From positions 48,090,509-48,154,508 of the forward strand of contig NC_073307.1 in the NCBI RefSeq assembly GCF_027595985.1: DNA of 64,000 nucleotides, in the 5' to 3' direction. A model generated the notes under the pieces. The model saw nothing but the letters and a program-made list of their open reading frames with translations, was not told the DNA's origin and did no database searches. Both the position numbers and the translations under genes were made by a program. Below, one piece after another: positions 11,218 to 23,600 of this stretch. The stretch comes from Sorex araneus (taxonomy: Eukaryota; Chordata; Mammalia; Eulipotyphla; Soricidae). Position 1 is the first letter of the stretch. The number at the start of each line of letters is the position of its first letter.

Positions 11218-11230
11218 CCAACATCCATTC
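11218..11230. repeat. Target-site duplication, copy 1 of 3
   Basis: ccaacatccattc. The same sequence recurs at 11912-11924, and aacatccattc at 13883-13893, bounding two consecutive retro-insertions. Confidence 0.9.
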
Positions 11231-11911
11231 TTTTTTTTTTAAATTTATTTTATTGAATCACCAAGTGGAAAGTTACAAAGTTCTCAGGCTTATATCTCAG
11301 TTATACAATGCTCAAACACCCATCCCTTCACCAGTGCCCATATTCCACCACCAATAAAAACAAAAACAAAACAAAAACAAAACCAAAAAAAAACAGTATA
11401 CATCCCACACCTCACCCCCCCAACCCCCCCCCGTGCGTGATAATTTCACTTCCTTTTCTCTTTACCTTGATTACATTCCAGATTTCAACACACAACTCAC
11501 TATTGTTGTTAGAGTTTCAAAACAGATTCACTATTTTTGTTGGAATTTATCCCCCAAGAATACAGCTCTATTAACAAGGAAATATTTGATAATAAGTTTT
11601 CCACTGATGAGAATGAAGAGACAAAATGTTGCGCGGCCGCGGTAGCGGCCACGCGGTTTACAATTTCTGTGTTCTAGTAATTAAGTCCGCAGAGATTTAA
11701 GTTGGAAAATGAACCATTTCCCTTCCTGGAACAGCATGTAGCAAAAGCTTAGTTCACAGTCTCCATACATGGGTGCAAGCACTTGCTGGAACCCCAAATC
11801 CTAAAGCTGTCTCTGGTTCCCGCTCGTTCCACATCCACCGGCTGTGCAGAGGCATGGGCACCCGGGCCGAAACTCGGCCGGAGCCAAGCACCGGCCCCGA
11901 CTGGGACTGCC
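11231..11911 (-). mobile_element. 681-bp composite retroposon: GC-rich head plus L1 3' tail (reverse)
   Basis: Read on the - strand, it starts with a GC-rich head (ggcagtcccagtcggggcc near 11911, and a NotI-like gcggccgc palindromic stretch at 11632-11655). It continues through unique-looking sequence and ends with an L1-type tail: a cactggtgaagggatggg block, gtataactgag, gtgattcaataaaataaa and poly(A) (T10 at 11231-11240 on the + strand). It has exact flanking duplications at 11218-11230 and 11912-11924. No protein is encoded. It may be a spliced or internally deleted L1 copy, or a non-autonomous family mobilised by L1. Confidence 0.7.
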
Positions 11912-11924
11912 CCAACATCCATTC
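11912..11924. repeat. Target-site duplication, copy 2 of 3
   Basis: ccaacatccattc, between the two adjacent retro-insertions. Confidence 0.9.
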
Positions 11925-13882
11925 TTTTTTTTTTTTTTTCTTTTTTTAAAATTTTTTTAAAAATTTTAAAATTTATTTATTTTTAATTAGAGAATCACCG
12001 TGAGGGTACAGTTACAGATTTATACACTTTTGTGCTTATACTTCCCTCATACAAAGTTCGGGAACCCATCCCTTCACCAGTGCCCATTCTCCACCACCCG
12101 TAAACCCAGTGTCCCTCCCACCCTCCCCAATCCCATCTCCCCCCCACCCCACCCTGCCACTGTGGCAAGGCATTCCCTTCTGTTCTCTCTCTCTAATTAG
12201 CTGTTGTGATTTGCAATAAAGGTGTTGAGTGGCCGCTGTGCTCAGTCTCTAGCCCTCATTCAGCCCGCAACTCCCTTCCCCCACATGGCCTTCGACTACA
12301 ATGTAGTTGGTGATCGCTTCTCTGAGTTGACCTTTCCCCGGAACGTGAGGCCAGCCTCGAAGCCATGGAGTCAACCTCCTGGTACTTATTTCTACAGTTC
12401 TTGGGTGTTAGTCTCCCACTCTGTTATTCTATATACCATAGATGAGTGCAATCTTTCTATGTCTGTCTCTCTCTTTCTGACTCATTTCACTCAGCATGAA
12501 ACTTTTCATGCCCATCCACTTAACTACAAAATTCTTGACCTCCTTTTTTCTAACAGCTGCATAGTATTCCATTGTATAGATGTACCAAAGTTTCCTCAAC
12601 CAGTCATCCGTTCTGGGGCATTCGGGTTTTTTCCAGATTCTGGCTATTGTAAACAGTGCTGCGATGAACATACATGTGCAGATGTTGTTTCGATTGTACT
12701 TTTTTGCCTCTCTGGGATATATTCCCAGCAGTGGTATTGCTGGGTCAAATGGGAATTCAATATCTAATTTTTTGAGAGTCGTCCAAATTGTTTTCCAGAA
12801 GGGCTGAACCAGTCGGCATTCCCACCAGCAGTGAAGAAGGGTCCCTTTCTCCCCACATCCTCTCCAACAGCGGTTGCTTTTGTTCTTTTGGATGTGTGCT
12901 AGTCTCTGTGGTGTGAGGTGGTATCTCATGGTTGTTTTGATCTGCATCTCTCTGATGATTAGTGATGCAGAGCACTTTTTCATGTGCCTTTTGGCCATTC
13001 GTATTTCTTCCTTGGTAAAGTTTCTGTTCATTTCTTTGCCCCATTTTTTGATGGGGTTGGATGTTTTCTTCTTGTAGAGTTCAACCAGTGCTTTATATAC
13101 CATTGATATCAACCCCTTATCTGATGGGTATTGTGTAAATATCCTTTCCCATTCTGTGGATAGTCTTTGTATTCTGGTCACTGTATCTCTTGCGGTGCAG
13201 AAGCTTTTTAGTTTAATGTAGTCCCATTTGTTGATCTCTGTTTTTACTAGATTGCTTAGTTCCGTGTCACCTTTGAAGATACCTTTATCTTCAATATCGT
13301 GGAGGGTTTCGCCGACCTTGTCTTCAATGTACCTTATGGTTTGTGGTCTAATGTTGAGGTCTTTAATCCATTTTGATCTGACTTTTGTGCATGGTGTCAG
13401 GTCAAGGTCTAAACCCATTTTTTTGCATGTGGTTGTCCAGTTGTGCCAGCACCATTTGTTAAAGAGGCTTTCCTTGCTCCACTTCACATCTCTTGCTCCC
13501 TTATCAAAGATTAGATGGTCATACATTTGGGGTTGTGTGTAGGGATATTCCACCCTGTTCCATTGGTCTACAGCTCTGCCTTTGTTCCAGTACCATGCTG
13601 TTTTAATTGTTACTGCTTTGTAGTAAAGTTTGAGGTTGGGGATGGTGATGCCTCCCATCATCTTTTTCCCAAGAATTGTTTTAGCTATCCTTGGACGTTT
13701 GTTATTCCATATGAATTTTAGGATTGCTTGATCCATTTCTTTGAAGAGTGTCATGGGTATATTTATAGGGATCGCATTGAGTCTGTATAATGCTTTAGGG
13801 AGTATTGCCATTTTGACAACATTGATTCTCCCTATCCACGAGCAGGGTATATGTTTCCAGACCTTTACAAAGAAAACTACAT
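11925..13882 (-). mobile_element. 5'-truncated and 5'-inverted L1 (reverse)
   Basis: This is a 3' L1 segment of about 1.96 kb with poly(T) at 11925-11939 and an L1 3' UTR. The long reading frame at 12429-13811 (460 codons) is the C-terminal part of ORF2. It shows the [15 protein letters not shown] start region, [51 protein letters not shown] and TLLHCWWEC blocks. The reverse-transcriptase catalytic part is absent through truncation, so it cannot be autonomous. The long open frame suggests a relatively recent insertion. At the far end 21 bp of ORF2 are inverted (13860-13880). Confidence 0.93.
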
Positions 13883-13993
13883 AACATCCATTCTTGATTT
13901 TAAAAAAACCTCAACAAAATCAGGGTGAACCTTTTTCAAAAAGAGTAATAATGGCCATCTATGACAAACGTGCAGCCAGTATAACTCTCAATC
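13883..13993 (+). mobile_element. Old L1 ORF2 fragment, part 2
   Basis: Starts with the third copy of the target site (aacatccattc) and resumes the ORF2 reading interrupted at 11230. Frames give HPFLILKKPQQNQGEP and MAIYDKRAASITLN, the region after the [12 protein letters not shown] motif of L1 reverse transcriptase. Confidence 0.75.
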
Positions 13994-14090
13994 CTGGCTC
14001 TGTGCTCAGGAGTCACTGCTGGTGGTGTTTGGGACTGGAATGGCCACACACAAGGCAAGTGCCTTAACCCCGTATTATTTCTCCAGCCCT
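13994..14090 (-). mobile_element. SINE type A fragment, reverse
   Basis: Only the middle and head remain (ctggctctgtgctcaggag ... tctccagccct), ending the old L1 fragment. Confidence 0.7.
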
Positions 14091-14117
14091 ATCAAGATGC
14101 TTTAAGTATCGCTTTTA

Positions 14118-14275
14118 AAGGCAGCAAGCAAGTCAGAGACAGCACAGGGGTTAAGGTGCTTCCCTTGCATGCTGCTGACCCCAGCACTTCACAGGGTCTC
14201 CCAGCTGTGCCAGGGATATCCCTTCTGGCTGTGAACCAACCCCCTCTATCACCCTCACCCCCCACAAAGCAATAA
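14118..14275 (+). mobile_element. SINE type A, strongly diverged
   Basis: Head-like cagagacagcacaggggttaa and a body with several substitutions; recognisable mainly by order of blocks. Confidence 0.55.
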
Positions 14276-14864
14276 CCACGTTCATTAGCTGTCTGTGATT
14301 CCAGGGGTAGCCCTAAGGCAAAGCTGACAGGTGCGTCACATAACCATCAATGTCGCGCTGACCCTGCTCTGAGACCACAGGTGTGCCTGATTCGACCCCC
14401 ACAAAGGCTCATATTTCAGGTGCCTGCGTCAGAGGCTTATTAGAGACTGCTTTGAACTAGCTATGCTTGTGGTCATTAAGAATTGTTTAGTGGCCTCAGA
14501 CATCCCAACAGAAGAAATGGGGCGTATTTCACACCCAATAAAGACTGAAGCCCTTATTTCTTTTTCTAGTAGTACGGCATCTACTCTTGCCAACATCTAT
14601 CTACTCCACCAGAACATAGCTGTGAATCTCTATTTCGGTGTCCACTTTTCTCTCCATTTTCCACACCTTGTTTTGCCCTTCCCTCACTAGAAGTTCCCAG
14701 GTTCTTGGATTTCTGATATTTTCGGAGTCATTTCTCAAAAAAAAAAGGATCAGTAACACTTAGTTTGGTTAACACAGGTGGCTGACTAAAATGTTAGTTT
14801 TTCTTGCACTTTGCCTCTAGGTGGACACTGCTGGTCCTGGAAGTCAGGAACTATTGTTTTTTTA
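14276..14864. other. Intergenic, no gene seen
   Basis: Unique-looking sequence without a supported ORF or repeat. Confidence 0.5.
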
Positions 14865-15290
14865 ATTTTCATTTTTTTTAATTGAATCACTGTGATTTGT
14901 TACAAAGCTTTCATGATAGTTTCAGTCATACAGTGTTCCAACACCCATCCCTCCACCAGTGCACATTTCCCACCACCAATATCCCCTGTATCCCTCCTGC
15001 CACCCCACCCCCCACCTCCACCCCCCAGCCTGCCTGACACACTCTCTCTACTTTTGGACATTATGGTTTGCAATACAGATACGGAGAGGCCATCAGTTTG
15101 GTCAAGTTTGCCCAAGCTCTGCCAATGAATCGGCACTGATTCACAAAGGCCATCCTTCCATCCTGTTGCCCGTCCGAGACCTGAGTGGAGCAGAGATGAG
15201 TCATTCTAAACTCCCTCTCCTTCGAGTCTATTTTGGGTCCCAGTATCTCACTGGCTTGGCTCAAAACGTCACTCACATCTCATGCTGTTG
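14865..15290 (-). mobile_element. L1 3'-end fragment, reverse
   Basis: Poly(T) then gaatcactgtgatttgttaca, catacagtgttccaacaccc, ctccaccagtgcacattt: the antisense L1 tail, followed by sequence that may belong to its 3' UTR (to about 15290). Confidence 0.75.
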
Positions 15291-15299
15291 CTCCAGAGT

Positions 15300-15920
15300 C
15301 ACTGTGTAAGGGCGCTTGAAACATGGAGAAGGGTTGGAGGAGGCAAGGTGTTCCTACCAGAAAGGCATCCGAACTTAGGGAGTCTGACCCCAAGGTCTTT
15401 CAGCCAGCTTATAAAAAACAGGTTTATTATGCTGAGATTTTGACACCTTGAGAGTAATACTAGGTGTTGTAGTAAATTCCCATCTTAGCAGCTTACTAGA
15501 AAACCAATGTTTCGTATCACAATACTGTCCTCAAAGTGGTGGCAGAGGAGCCCTCCACGTCTCTGCGCTCTTGCAGGAACCAGCCTGCAGTCAGCATCGG
15601 AGCTCACAGGCCTCAGGGTGTTGCCACAGACCAAACCTGGCAATGGAAATACTTTCTTAAAGGTCATGCCCCAGTTATGTGCCCCAGAGGAAAAGGAAAT
15701 GAATGTGTTAGGAACCTAAATACTTTCAGCTTGAACCTTCCGCTATTCTGATTTACTTGAGACTGAACATCACCCTGAACTCCAACATACTAGTTTATGC
15801 CTTAAAAAACTCCCGAGAAGCTGTTATATGGCATCTTCTTATTTTTTTTTAAAAAGGTGGCATTGAATTGGCTTCATTAAAAAAAGGTTTTTGGGTAAAT
15901 TTTGACTGTTTCCTTTTATG
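15300..15920. other. Intergenic, no gene seen
   Basis: No supported ORF, RNA gene or recognised repeat. Confidence 0.5.
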
Positions 15921-16045
15921 GGGGAAAGGGCCACACCCAGAAGTGCTGAGGCTACTCCTGGCTGTGCTTAGGAGCACCCCTGGTGGTGCTTGGGGGATTA
16001 CAGACAGTGCCAGGGATCAAACTGCAGTTGGTTGCATGGAAGACT
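15921..16045 (-). mobile_element. SINE type A, reverse, diverged
   Basis: ggccacacccagaagtgct, ctactcctggctgtgctta and gatcaaactgcagttgg blocks in antisense order; the head is lost. Confidence 0.7.
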
Positions 16046-17520
16046 TACTTCCTTTTAAAATGACTTGAAGACAGCCTCCTTTAACCCTACCGGGGAACGA
16101 AGCCAGGGTCCTACAGGAGACCCAGAATCTGCCACCACAAAACATCTCCAGCCCCCTAGGATGACTTTTCCATGGTGCTGAGGGAATACAAAGATACAAA
16201 GCAAACGCTCCATCACTGAGCTACATCCCATCCTGCCCTGTCCTCTGATGGCGTTTAAAAGCTGTAATTTATCAAGCATGGCAGACTCTGCCTAATGCCT
16301 CCTGTACATCTATTACCTTGTTTCAAACTTCACAATTAGCCTTTGATACAACTACTTAGAAGGCCCGAGCCTTTGTAACACCATGGAATGGATAAAGATT
16401 TAAAAAAAAAAAAATCAAATCAATTCTTGATTTAAATCAAATATAAATAAAACTAACTTCTAACGTGTTTCGAACTATAGCCTCAAAGAATAGACAAAAC
16501 AAAAAATGGAGCCTAAGACATTTGGAAAATTGACCCGTTTTAATTTTTTTAAAAACAAAAAACCAACACATCAAATTATTTTACCACCTACAATTCAGTT
16601 AGCTCCAAATATTCTAAGACTGAACAGTCTCCTGCCAGAAGCAGGGGATTAAACTGAGAGCCCGAGTACACAAGCAGTGACCGCTAACGGCCGGAGTTCC
16701 AGCAGGGAGTCCCACGTCTTCTGCTCAAACACTCTCCAATTCATTTTCATGTCAGTTTGTGAATGTTTAATAAGAAGTTCTTTACATCATTTCATCCCAG
16801 GCACCGGGTTTCTTCAATGATACACACTCCAGGATATTTATTTTTCCATCCAATTGACAGGAATAAGAACTTTAGTTTTTGTCTCTTTTTGGTGTCGTAG
16901 AAGTAAAATTATCAGTAATTCCGTTAGGCAGAAATGAGGAAAAGAGAGGAGAGGAAAGACCTGGATTATGCTGGGTGCTGGTTCCGACTTGCCTTTCTGA
17001 GATGTGACTTCAAAGTGCTCAATCACACTAAGGTCACTACAATGATTAGTACGAGAAATCTTTGTTTTAGATGATACATTTTTAGATGATAAAAAGGAAA
17101 ATACCCAGTGGATATAAAAATGATCAAAAAAAATTTTTTTTGGAATTTTTTTAACCACAGGCCAATTTTCTCCCCCCATACCCCACAAAGATACAAAACG
17201 AGTATTCAATTGGGATGGTAACTCAAGAGTTGGACTTTCCGATTCACACAGTTCCTACTTCCCATGGAGACGAGGGGAAGTGACATTAGGTCTATTAGTA
17301 ATGTCTAGCAGAAACCAGATGTGTTGAGGGCAGCTTATCTGCAGTCCATCAATCCTCTGAATACATGGAGGAAAGTATGACTGTCCAACTGCCCACATCT
17401 GAACATATGCAGCTACCATGGAAACTACAAAGGAAGGAAAAATATATTTATTCCAAGGTTCATTTACTGGGATTTTCATGCGCCTTCTTTTCTGCAGAGC
17501 CTCAGAATGGGGAGAATGCG
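16046..17520 (-). other. RBM22: RBM22 3' UTR and downstream flank
   Basis: Sequence 3' of the RBM22 stop codon on the - strand. It is nearly free of SINEs from 16260 to 17520, unlike the flanks, which fits a constrained 3' UTR. Two candidate AATAAA signals on the - strand are near 17447-17452 and at 16837-16842. The second would give a UTR of about 700 nt. The end is inferred, not shown. Confidence 0.5.
16837..16842 (-). terminator. RBM22: Candidate RBM22 polyadenylation signal (AATAAA)
   Basis: tttatt on the + strand, about 680 bp past the stop codon. Chosen over the one near 17447 because that would leave a UTR of only about 70 nt. Confidence 0.4.
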
Positions 17521-17651
17521 CTAGGGGCTGCTGTGTTTCCCGGCATGAGCTCCCATCCTCTGAGGGTCCTGAGAAGGATAATGGATTGGTCCTGGAGCCC
17601 TCATGAAAGGAGGAGGTGGTCCCATTGGATGGAACATGTGTGGCCCAAAAC
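17521..17651 (-). CDS. RBM22: RBM22 coding exon 11 (terminal)
   Basis: Codes [20 protein letters not shown] through [10 protein letters not shown] and ends with TAG at 17521-17523. Identical to my memory of the human C-terminus. Confidence 0.96.
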
Positions 17652-20600
17652 CTGCAATGGAGAGGACAGACTTGTTAGGATTCCAATTCCCTTGACACTC
17701 TACAAATCTCTAATCTAAGTCTCAATCACCAACACATAAATCAGGTTGACTGATGCATTAAGAAATATCTGTCCCCAAGGCTTGTGTAGAAATGTTACCT
17801 ATATTACTGGGTTTTAGAAACCTTTGCACTAAGTCAAACTTACAAAAACACTCTACATTCCTCAAGGGACCTAAAGTGTTATCGTCTGCACCTGTTAGCC
17901 ACCAAAAATGATTATCCTATGAGGACTCAATCAGAATTAGAAGGCAAGAAATGAGGTTTTTCAAGACCATCATTATTACTTAAATACTGCATTAGGGTGG
18001 CTGGTGTTCAGAAATCACATAATGTAGCAACTCTGAGAAGGAGAACTGACTACTTGTGATTTACTCACACCGTTTACACAGGAAATGCTATCATTAACTT
18101 ACATGAAGAAATTTCGCACATTCCTAGGTCCAGAGAATGATCTATCTAAATTTTACCAAATAATGACACGCTACTTTGGATAGCTGGGGAAACCTGTACA
18201 TACATTAGGATTTTTAGAAAACTGGCAACTTCTTCCTCTTCACAGGCCAGGAAAATCATCTGAATATAGATGTCTGCCTACAGACTTCTATAGGGAAGCT
18301 CAAAAGACTTAGACGTGTTAGATTTAACGGTGAGGCGTGTACATAGAACTCTCAGGTGGTTCTCCCAGTAACGCACTTGGACCTACTAAGAAGACATTAC
18401 CTGGAGGCGGGGGAGGGGCAATGCCAGGGGGTGGCGGCAGGGCAATGTTCACCACAGCTGGAGGGCCACTTGGGGGTAGGTTGAAGTAGTTGGCAGAGGA
18501 TTCTTCTTCTGCAGGAGGAGGAGGAAGTGCTGGAGAAGAGAAAACAGTCCACAGTCAGGAGGTGAGAGGCAACAGTGATGTGGGCTCCATCACTCCAAAC
18601 GCAGGGGGTCCTGCTGAGGGCCAAGGATGAGGGCAGGCTGAGCACCTGAGGCTCTAAGGAGCAGGGTAGGCATCTGCACTGACCTCCTGGCAGTCCTGGG
18701 ACAGGCTCCAGCTTGATCCCAGACTCTGTGGTTCCGTCCTTCTCCTTTTCTTTCCCTCTAGCTGCCTGGGACCTAGGAAGCAGACACTGGCTTTCACACC
18801 GGCCCCACCTTCTCTCATACCTCTACTTCTCGTTTCCAAGCCCCGTGAAGTGCCTTCACTCCTGGTCTCCTCTTCCGTTAGCAGCATTTCCCCGTAAGTG
18901 CCACAGTGCTGAGGGTCTCAGGGAAAGGTTTTGTGCGGTCAGTAAGGGTTCAGAACAGGCCAGAATTCTGAGGGCTAGGAGCGTGCTTCATCAGCACATG
19001 GCAAACACTCCTGAAGCTTTAGTGCCACGAACGCAACTTCCCTGCTTCCAAAGGAGACACAGGTTCCCCCTGGGACTTTCAGAACATTTACTTGCATCTA
19101 TTTTTCTAATATAACGATCGCTTTCAAGCTATTCTTCCATGTATAATTTCTATCTACCTTCTTGCTCTGCCATTAGGCTTGGCTTATACTAGTCACGAAG
19201 CACACAAACCTTGGAAGAAGCATGTTACTCTAAGAACATTCGCATAGCAGGATTCTCCAGATGTTCACAGCAATGAAATACTGAAGCAGCCTTTCCCAAA
19301 GTGAGCGAAACTAGCTCCCCACCTGACCCCGTCCCCGCTCTACAATGGGAATGATCCAGGGGCAGTTGTAGCCTTGGGTGCAACAAACCCACTTGAAGAA
19401 AGTGGATACCCGGAGCAGCATGAACGGTATTTCTGCTAGCAAGGGGTTGAAAGACCAAGCAAATCTGGGAGCCCTGTGTTATAGAATTAGTTTTTAAAGC
19501 ACCAAACCTTCAGGACCACCTGGGAATGGCCCACAGGGTCCTTCACACTGCTGGAAAATAGATCTATTATACATGCAACTTTCTGCAACTTTCCTAAGTT
19601 GCTGATACACGTAACAGTAAATATGTATATAACATTATTAAAGGGTCTGTTGATTTAAACCAAATATGTTACTAGTTTCCAGAAAGTGAAACAAATTCTG
19701 AAAAACATCTATAAAATCATTTTAAAATAGTCTTAATTCTCACCTTCCCCATTTCACATTGAGCCTACGGCCATTGACGATCAGCTTATTAAAGGACTTC
19801 TCAGCAGCAACCTCTGCAGCCTGCCTCGTGGCAAACTGAATGAAAGCACACTGCTGTCTCTGCACAACAGTGATCGTCCGGATCTCTCCAAACTGATAGA
19901 AGTGATTCCTGAGGAAACGGAGAAAGCAAAGAAGCAGAGTGAGCAGACGTTACGAGGAAGCAAAATTAAAAAAATGGTACAAACAATACTGGAAAGCAGC
20001 TGGGCCCATGGTTATATGCCTGATCACCTGCAAACAGTTCCTCACTAGCAAACTATCACGGATCATGCTGCATACTGAGAGGGGACAAACAATTAAAAAA
20101 AAAAAATCTCAGGAATTTTCCCACTAATAAGAGGCATAAGAGCCTGAGCAAAAGCACAGCACGTAGGGCACTTGCCTTGCACGCGGTCAACCCGGGTTCG
20201 ATCCCCGGCATCCCGTATGGTTCGCCATACACTGCCAGGAGTGATTCCTGAGTGCAGAGCCAGGAGTAACCCCTGAGCACAGCCGAGTTTGGCCCAAAAA
20301 TAAAAGAAATAGAAAAAGAGAAGAAATGAGGTATGAGTAAAGGATATTACCCCAGACTGGGTTTGAAAAATGATACTTCCACATACTAAGAATATTTCAA
20401 TTTTTTTAAGGTTCTAAAAAAAGAGGAAGAAAAGGAGAAGAGGAGGCAGGGAAAATATAAATCCTGTATCTTATCTAGTTCAGTGGTTCTCAACCTTCTT
20501 ATTATATCTGATCAGCACCCGTCACTGAAAGCCACTTGTCTAGTTTACTCTGAGTCTTTAAACTAGAGTCTATAAAATAGAAATATGCTACCAAAAGCAG

Positions 20601-23600
20601 ATTATAAATATTTAAGAATTTTTTTTCTAATAATGGAACAAATCATTCCCATCACCACCTGTTCAAGTATCTCATCTAATCAAGCAAAATACAGGTCAAG
20701 AGTACGAACTTACCAGATACAATTCTTTTTTGTAATTTACCCTGCAGCGCTTGGGGAACTATAGGAGGTGCTGGGGATTGAACCCAGATTGGCCGCATGC
20801 CAGGCAAGCTCCCTACTTGCTGTACTATTGCTCCAGCCCAACACCAAAATCTTTTAAAGTCAATGATTTGAGCTGGAGAGTACAGTGGATAAGACACTTT
20901 CTCTGCACACGGTCAACCGGAAGTTCAATCCCTGGCGCTGTATATAGTCCCCCAAGTGCCACCAGGAATGACTCCTAAGCACCGCCAAGAGCACATCCTG
21001 AACATCACCAGATGTGTCCCCAAGGAAAAAAAGGACAAGAATTTAGGGCTGGACAGAGATAACTCAATGGACTTAAGTACAAGCACTGAATACAAAAGGC
21101 CTGAGTTTGAGTCCAGGCACTACCTGTGTATCCTGAGAACTACTAAGAATAGCTTCCACCACTACCAGGTATGGCCTCAAACCCAAAAATACAACAACAA
21201 AAACCTAAATGAATAGCCAACAAGGGGCAATCGAAAACCTAAATGAATAGCCAACAGTGGGTGGCGTGGCTGACCCAAGTTCAATCCCCGGCACCTCATA
21301 TGGTTCCATAAGCACCGCCAGGAGTAATTCCTGATGCAGAGCCAGAAACAAGCCCTGAGCATCACCAGGCGCACACCTGCCCATCCCCAGCCTCCCAAAG
21401 CTGCAACAATTTAAAGTGTTAAGAGCTTTGCCATTGCAAATCTTCCCCCTACTTCACTCTCATTAGATACTGATCACTTAAATTGTGCCCTCCCTTAAAA
21501 TTTTTAGTCGGCTAGTAGGTCAAACAGAAACTTGTAATTATCACCATAGGCAAGGTAGACAAAGCAATGTAATGTTGATGAACAGTACAACTCTGATGGG
21601 CACAAGGCCTAGTGCACACACTGTGCAAGCAGGAGACCTTCGTGTGACTCCTGGGATCACACGGTTCCCCCAAGCATCGCAGGGAGTGGCCCTGGAGTAA
21701 CGTGCCAGGAGTGGCCTCTAAGCACCAGAGGATGTGGTCCCCAAACCAGAACTCTAGCCTCATGATACTAAATATACAGTGGCAAAATGTATGCGGTTGG
21801 AGTGATAGCGCAGCAGGCATACAGCAGGCAGGGCTCCTGCCTTGCACGCAGCTGACCCAAGTTCCATCCCCGGCATTCCTTATGGTCCCCCGAGCACTGT
21901 AGGGAGCGACTCCTGAGTGAAGAGGCAGGAGTAACCCTGAGCATCGCCAGGTGTGACCCAACACAAAACAGCAAAATGTACGAAGTTACAATACTTGCCT
22001 ACATTTTTGTGAAGAAATCATTCCAGGATCATATTAAAAATAAAAAATGTCCATTAAATTATATCCACAAACCTTAGGTCTGTCTCAGTAATGGTATCCC
22101 CCAGACCACCAACATAGAGTGTGGTGATAGTCTTATCCTCTGGCGGGTCCAGACGGGGCATTGTTGATGCTCTCTTTAAAAGTTTGTCTGCCACAGGGTC
22201 ATTGATCCCATAGTACCGGTCTTTAATATTCTGATCAGCCAGGGGGTCATCTGGATCTGTGGGCTTCTCATGTCTAGTTCAAGAAAGAACAATAGTGAAA
22301 CAAAAAGGTAAGCAAAGGGGAGACATTTAGAAATATTTCATCTCCTCAGTGACAAAGTCTCAAGTACAATGCTTTTTGAACTAAAAATCATAGCCATATC
22401 AAAATACAGTAAAAATAAAGCTAGTATCAGTAGGACATGTCTCCTAAAAGCCATTCAAGTATCCATCTACTAGTTTTATTATAAAAGAACAGTTTTTAGC
22501 ACAATCTACCCCCCAAATCACGGCTATTATCTCTACTATTATTTCTACAGTTTAACCTGAGTTCTCAGTCTCTTGTTTAAGCTATGGAACCAATCTTAAG
22601 AAAAGGTATACTTGAGCCCTGGGAATGGCTCAGTTACCAAAGGCAACTGCCTTGCAAACATGAGATTGTGAGTTTGATTCCTGGGACCACCCAGGGGCAC
22701 CTTGGGTCCCTGCGCTCTGGGTTCTCAAGTGCCACAACAGCATGCAATCTCTGCACACCTAGCTGTGTATGTGCACAATGAAGAGTCTGCGATTCCCAGC
22801 AAGCACCAAAACTAATGCTGTGCAAGCACTGTGCCCGGAAGTGGTGCTCCCAGAATGAAAGCACTGCAGCGACTCCCATGAGCTCAAAAACCAAAACGGC
22901 TATGAACACAACTAAATGAGTATGAACCCTGTTAAGCAAGGGTGCACCTCCCTGTAAAACACTGCAGTCCCCTGAGAGGACTATGACCAAGTGTGCAAAC
23001 ACAACTAAGTATCTGTGACCCCTGGTCACGGCCAACGACAGCAACAAAGAGAAGGGGGAAACATTAAGGAAAATCATATTCCGTAAAAGAAAGAAAAAGC
23101 ATCTACAGGGGTAGGACATCTGCCATGCACAGGCAGACCCCGGTTTAATCCCCAGCACCCCATATGGCCCCAAGCCTGCCAGGAACGATCCCTGAATACA
23201 AACCCAGGAGTAAACCCAAGCACAGCCAGGTGTGGTCCTAAAACCAAAAAAAAAAAAAAGTGTGTGGACTTTATTTTATTGCTGAGGGTAGGTTTTAAGT
23301 CAAGAACCAGTTAAGAATTCCTAATCCAGAGCTGGAGAGATAGCAGTTAGGGTGCTTGCACTCAAATCAATCCCAGTTTGATCCCCAGCTCCTCATAGGG
23401 AGCACCCCCCCCCCAGTCCTACCTCCTGCAGTGATCTCTGAGCAAAGCCAGCAGTAGTCCTGAACACTGCGGCGTATGACCCCAAAACAAAAAAGGAAAA
23501 TCACGTCTATTATGTGGCTCCATGATTTCGTTTGATGTAATACATACTGCACTAGTAACATACACCTTGTAAAGCAGAACTAGTCTGAGACAGCATTTTC

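Larger units (their letters stand above)
10561..11230 (+). mobile_element. Old L1 ORF2 fragment, part 1 of interrupted element
   Basis: Frameshifted translation on the + strand gives reverse-transcriptase region blocks resembling PDGFPGVFYQTFK, then (after a SINE) an INIDVKIFN-like block, then INAEKTSDKIQHPF at 11190-11230. The reading continues at 13883 after two insertions. It is a dead pseudogenic fragment. Confidence 0.75.

Noticed and set aside
12222-12767. 181-codon ORF on the + strand
   Set aside because: It is antisense to the L1 3' UTR and ORF2 end and has no recognisable protein.
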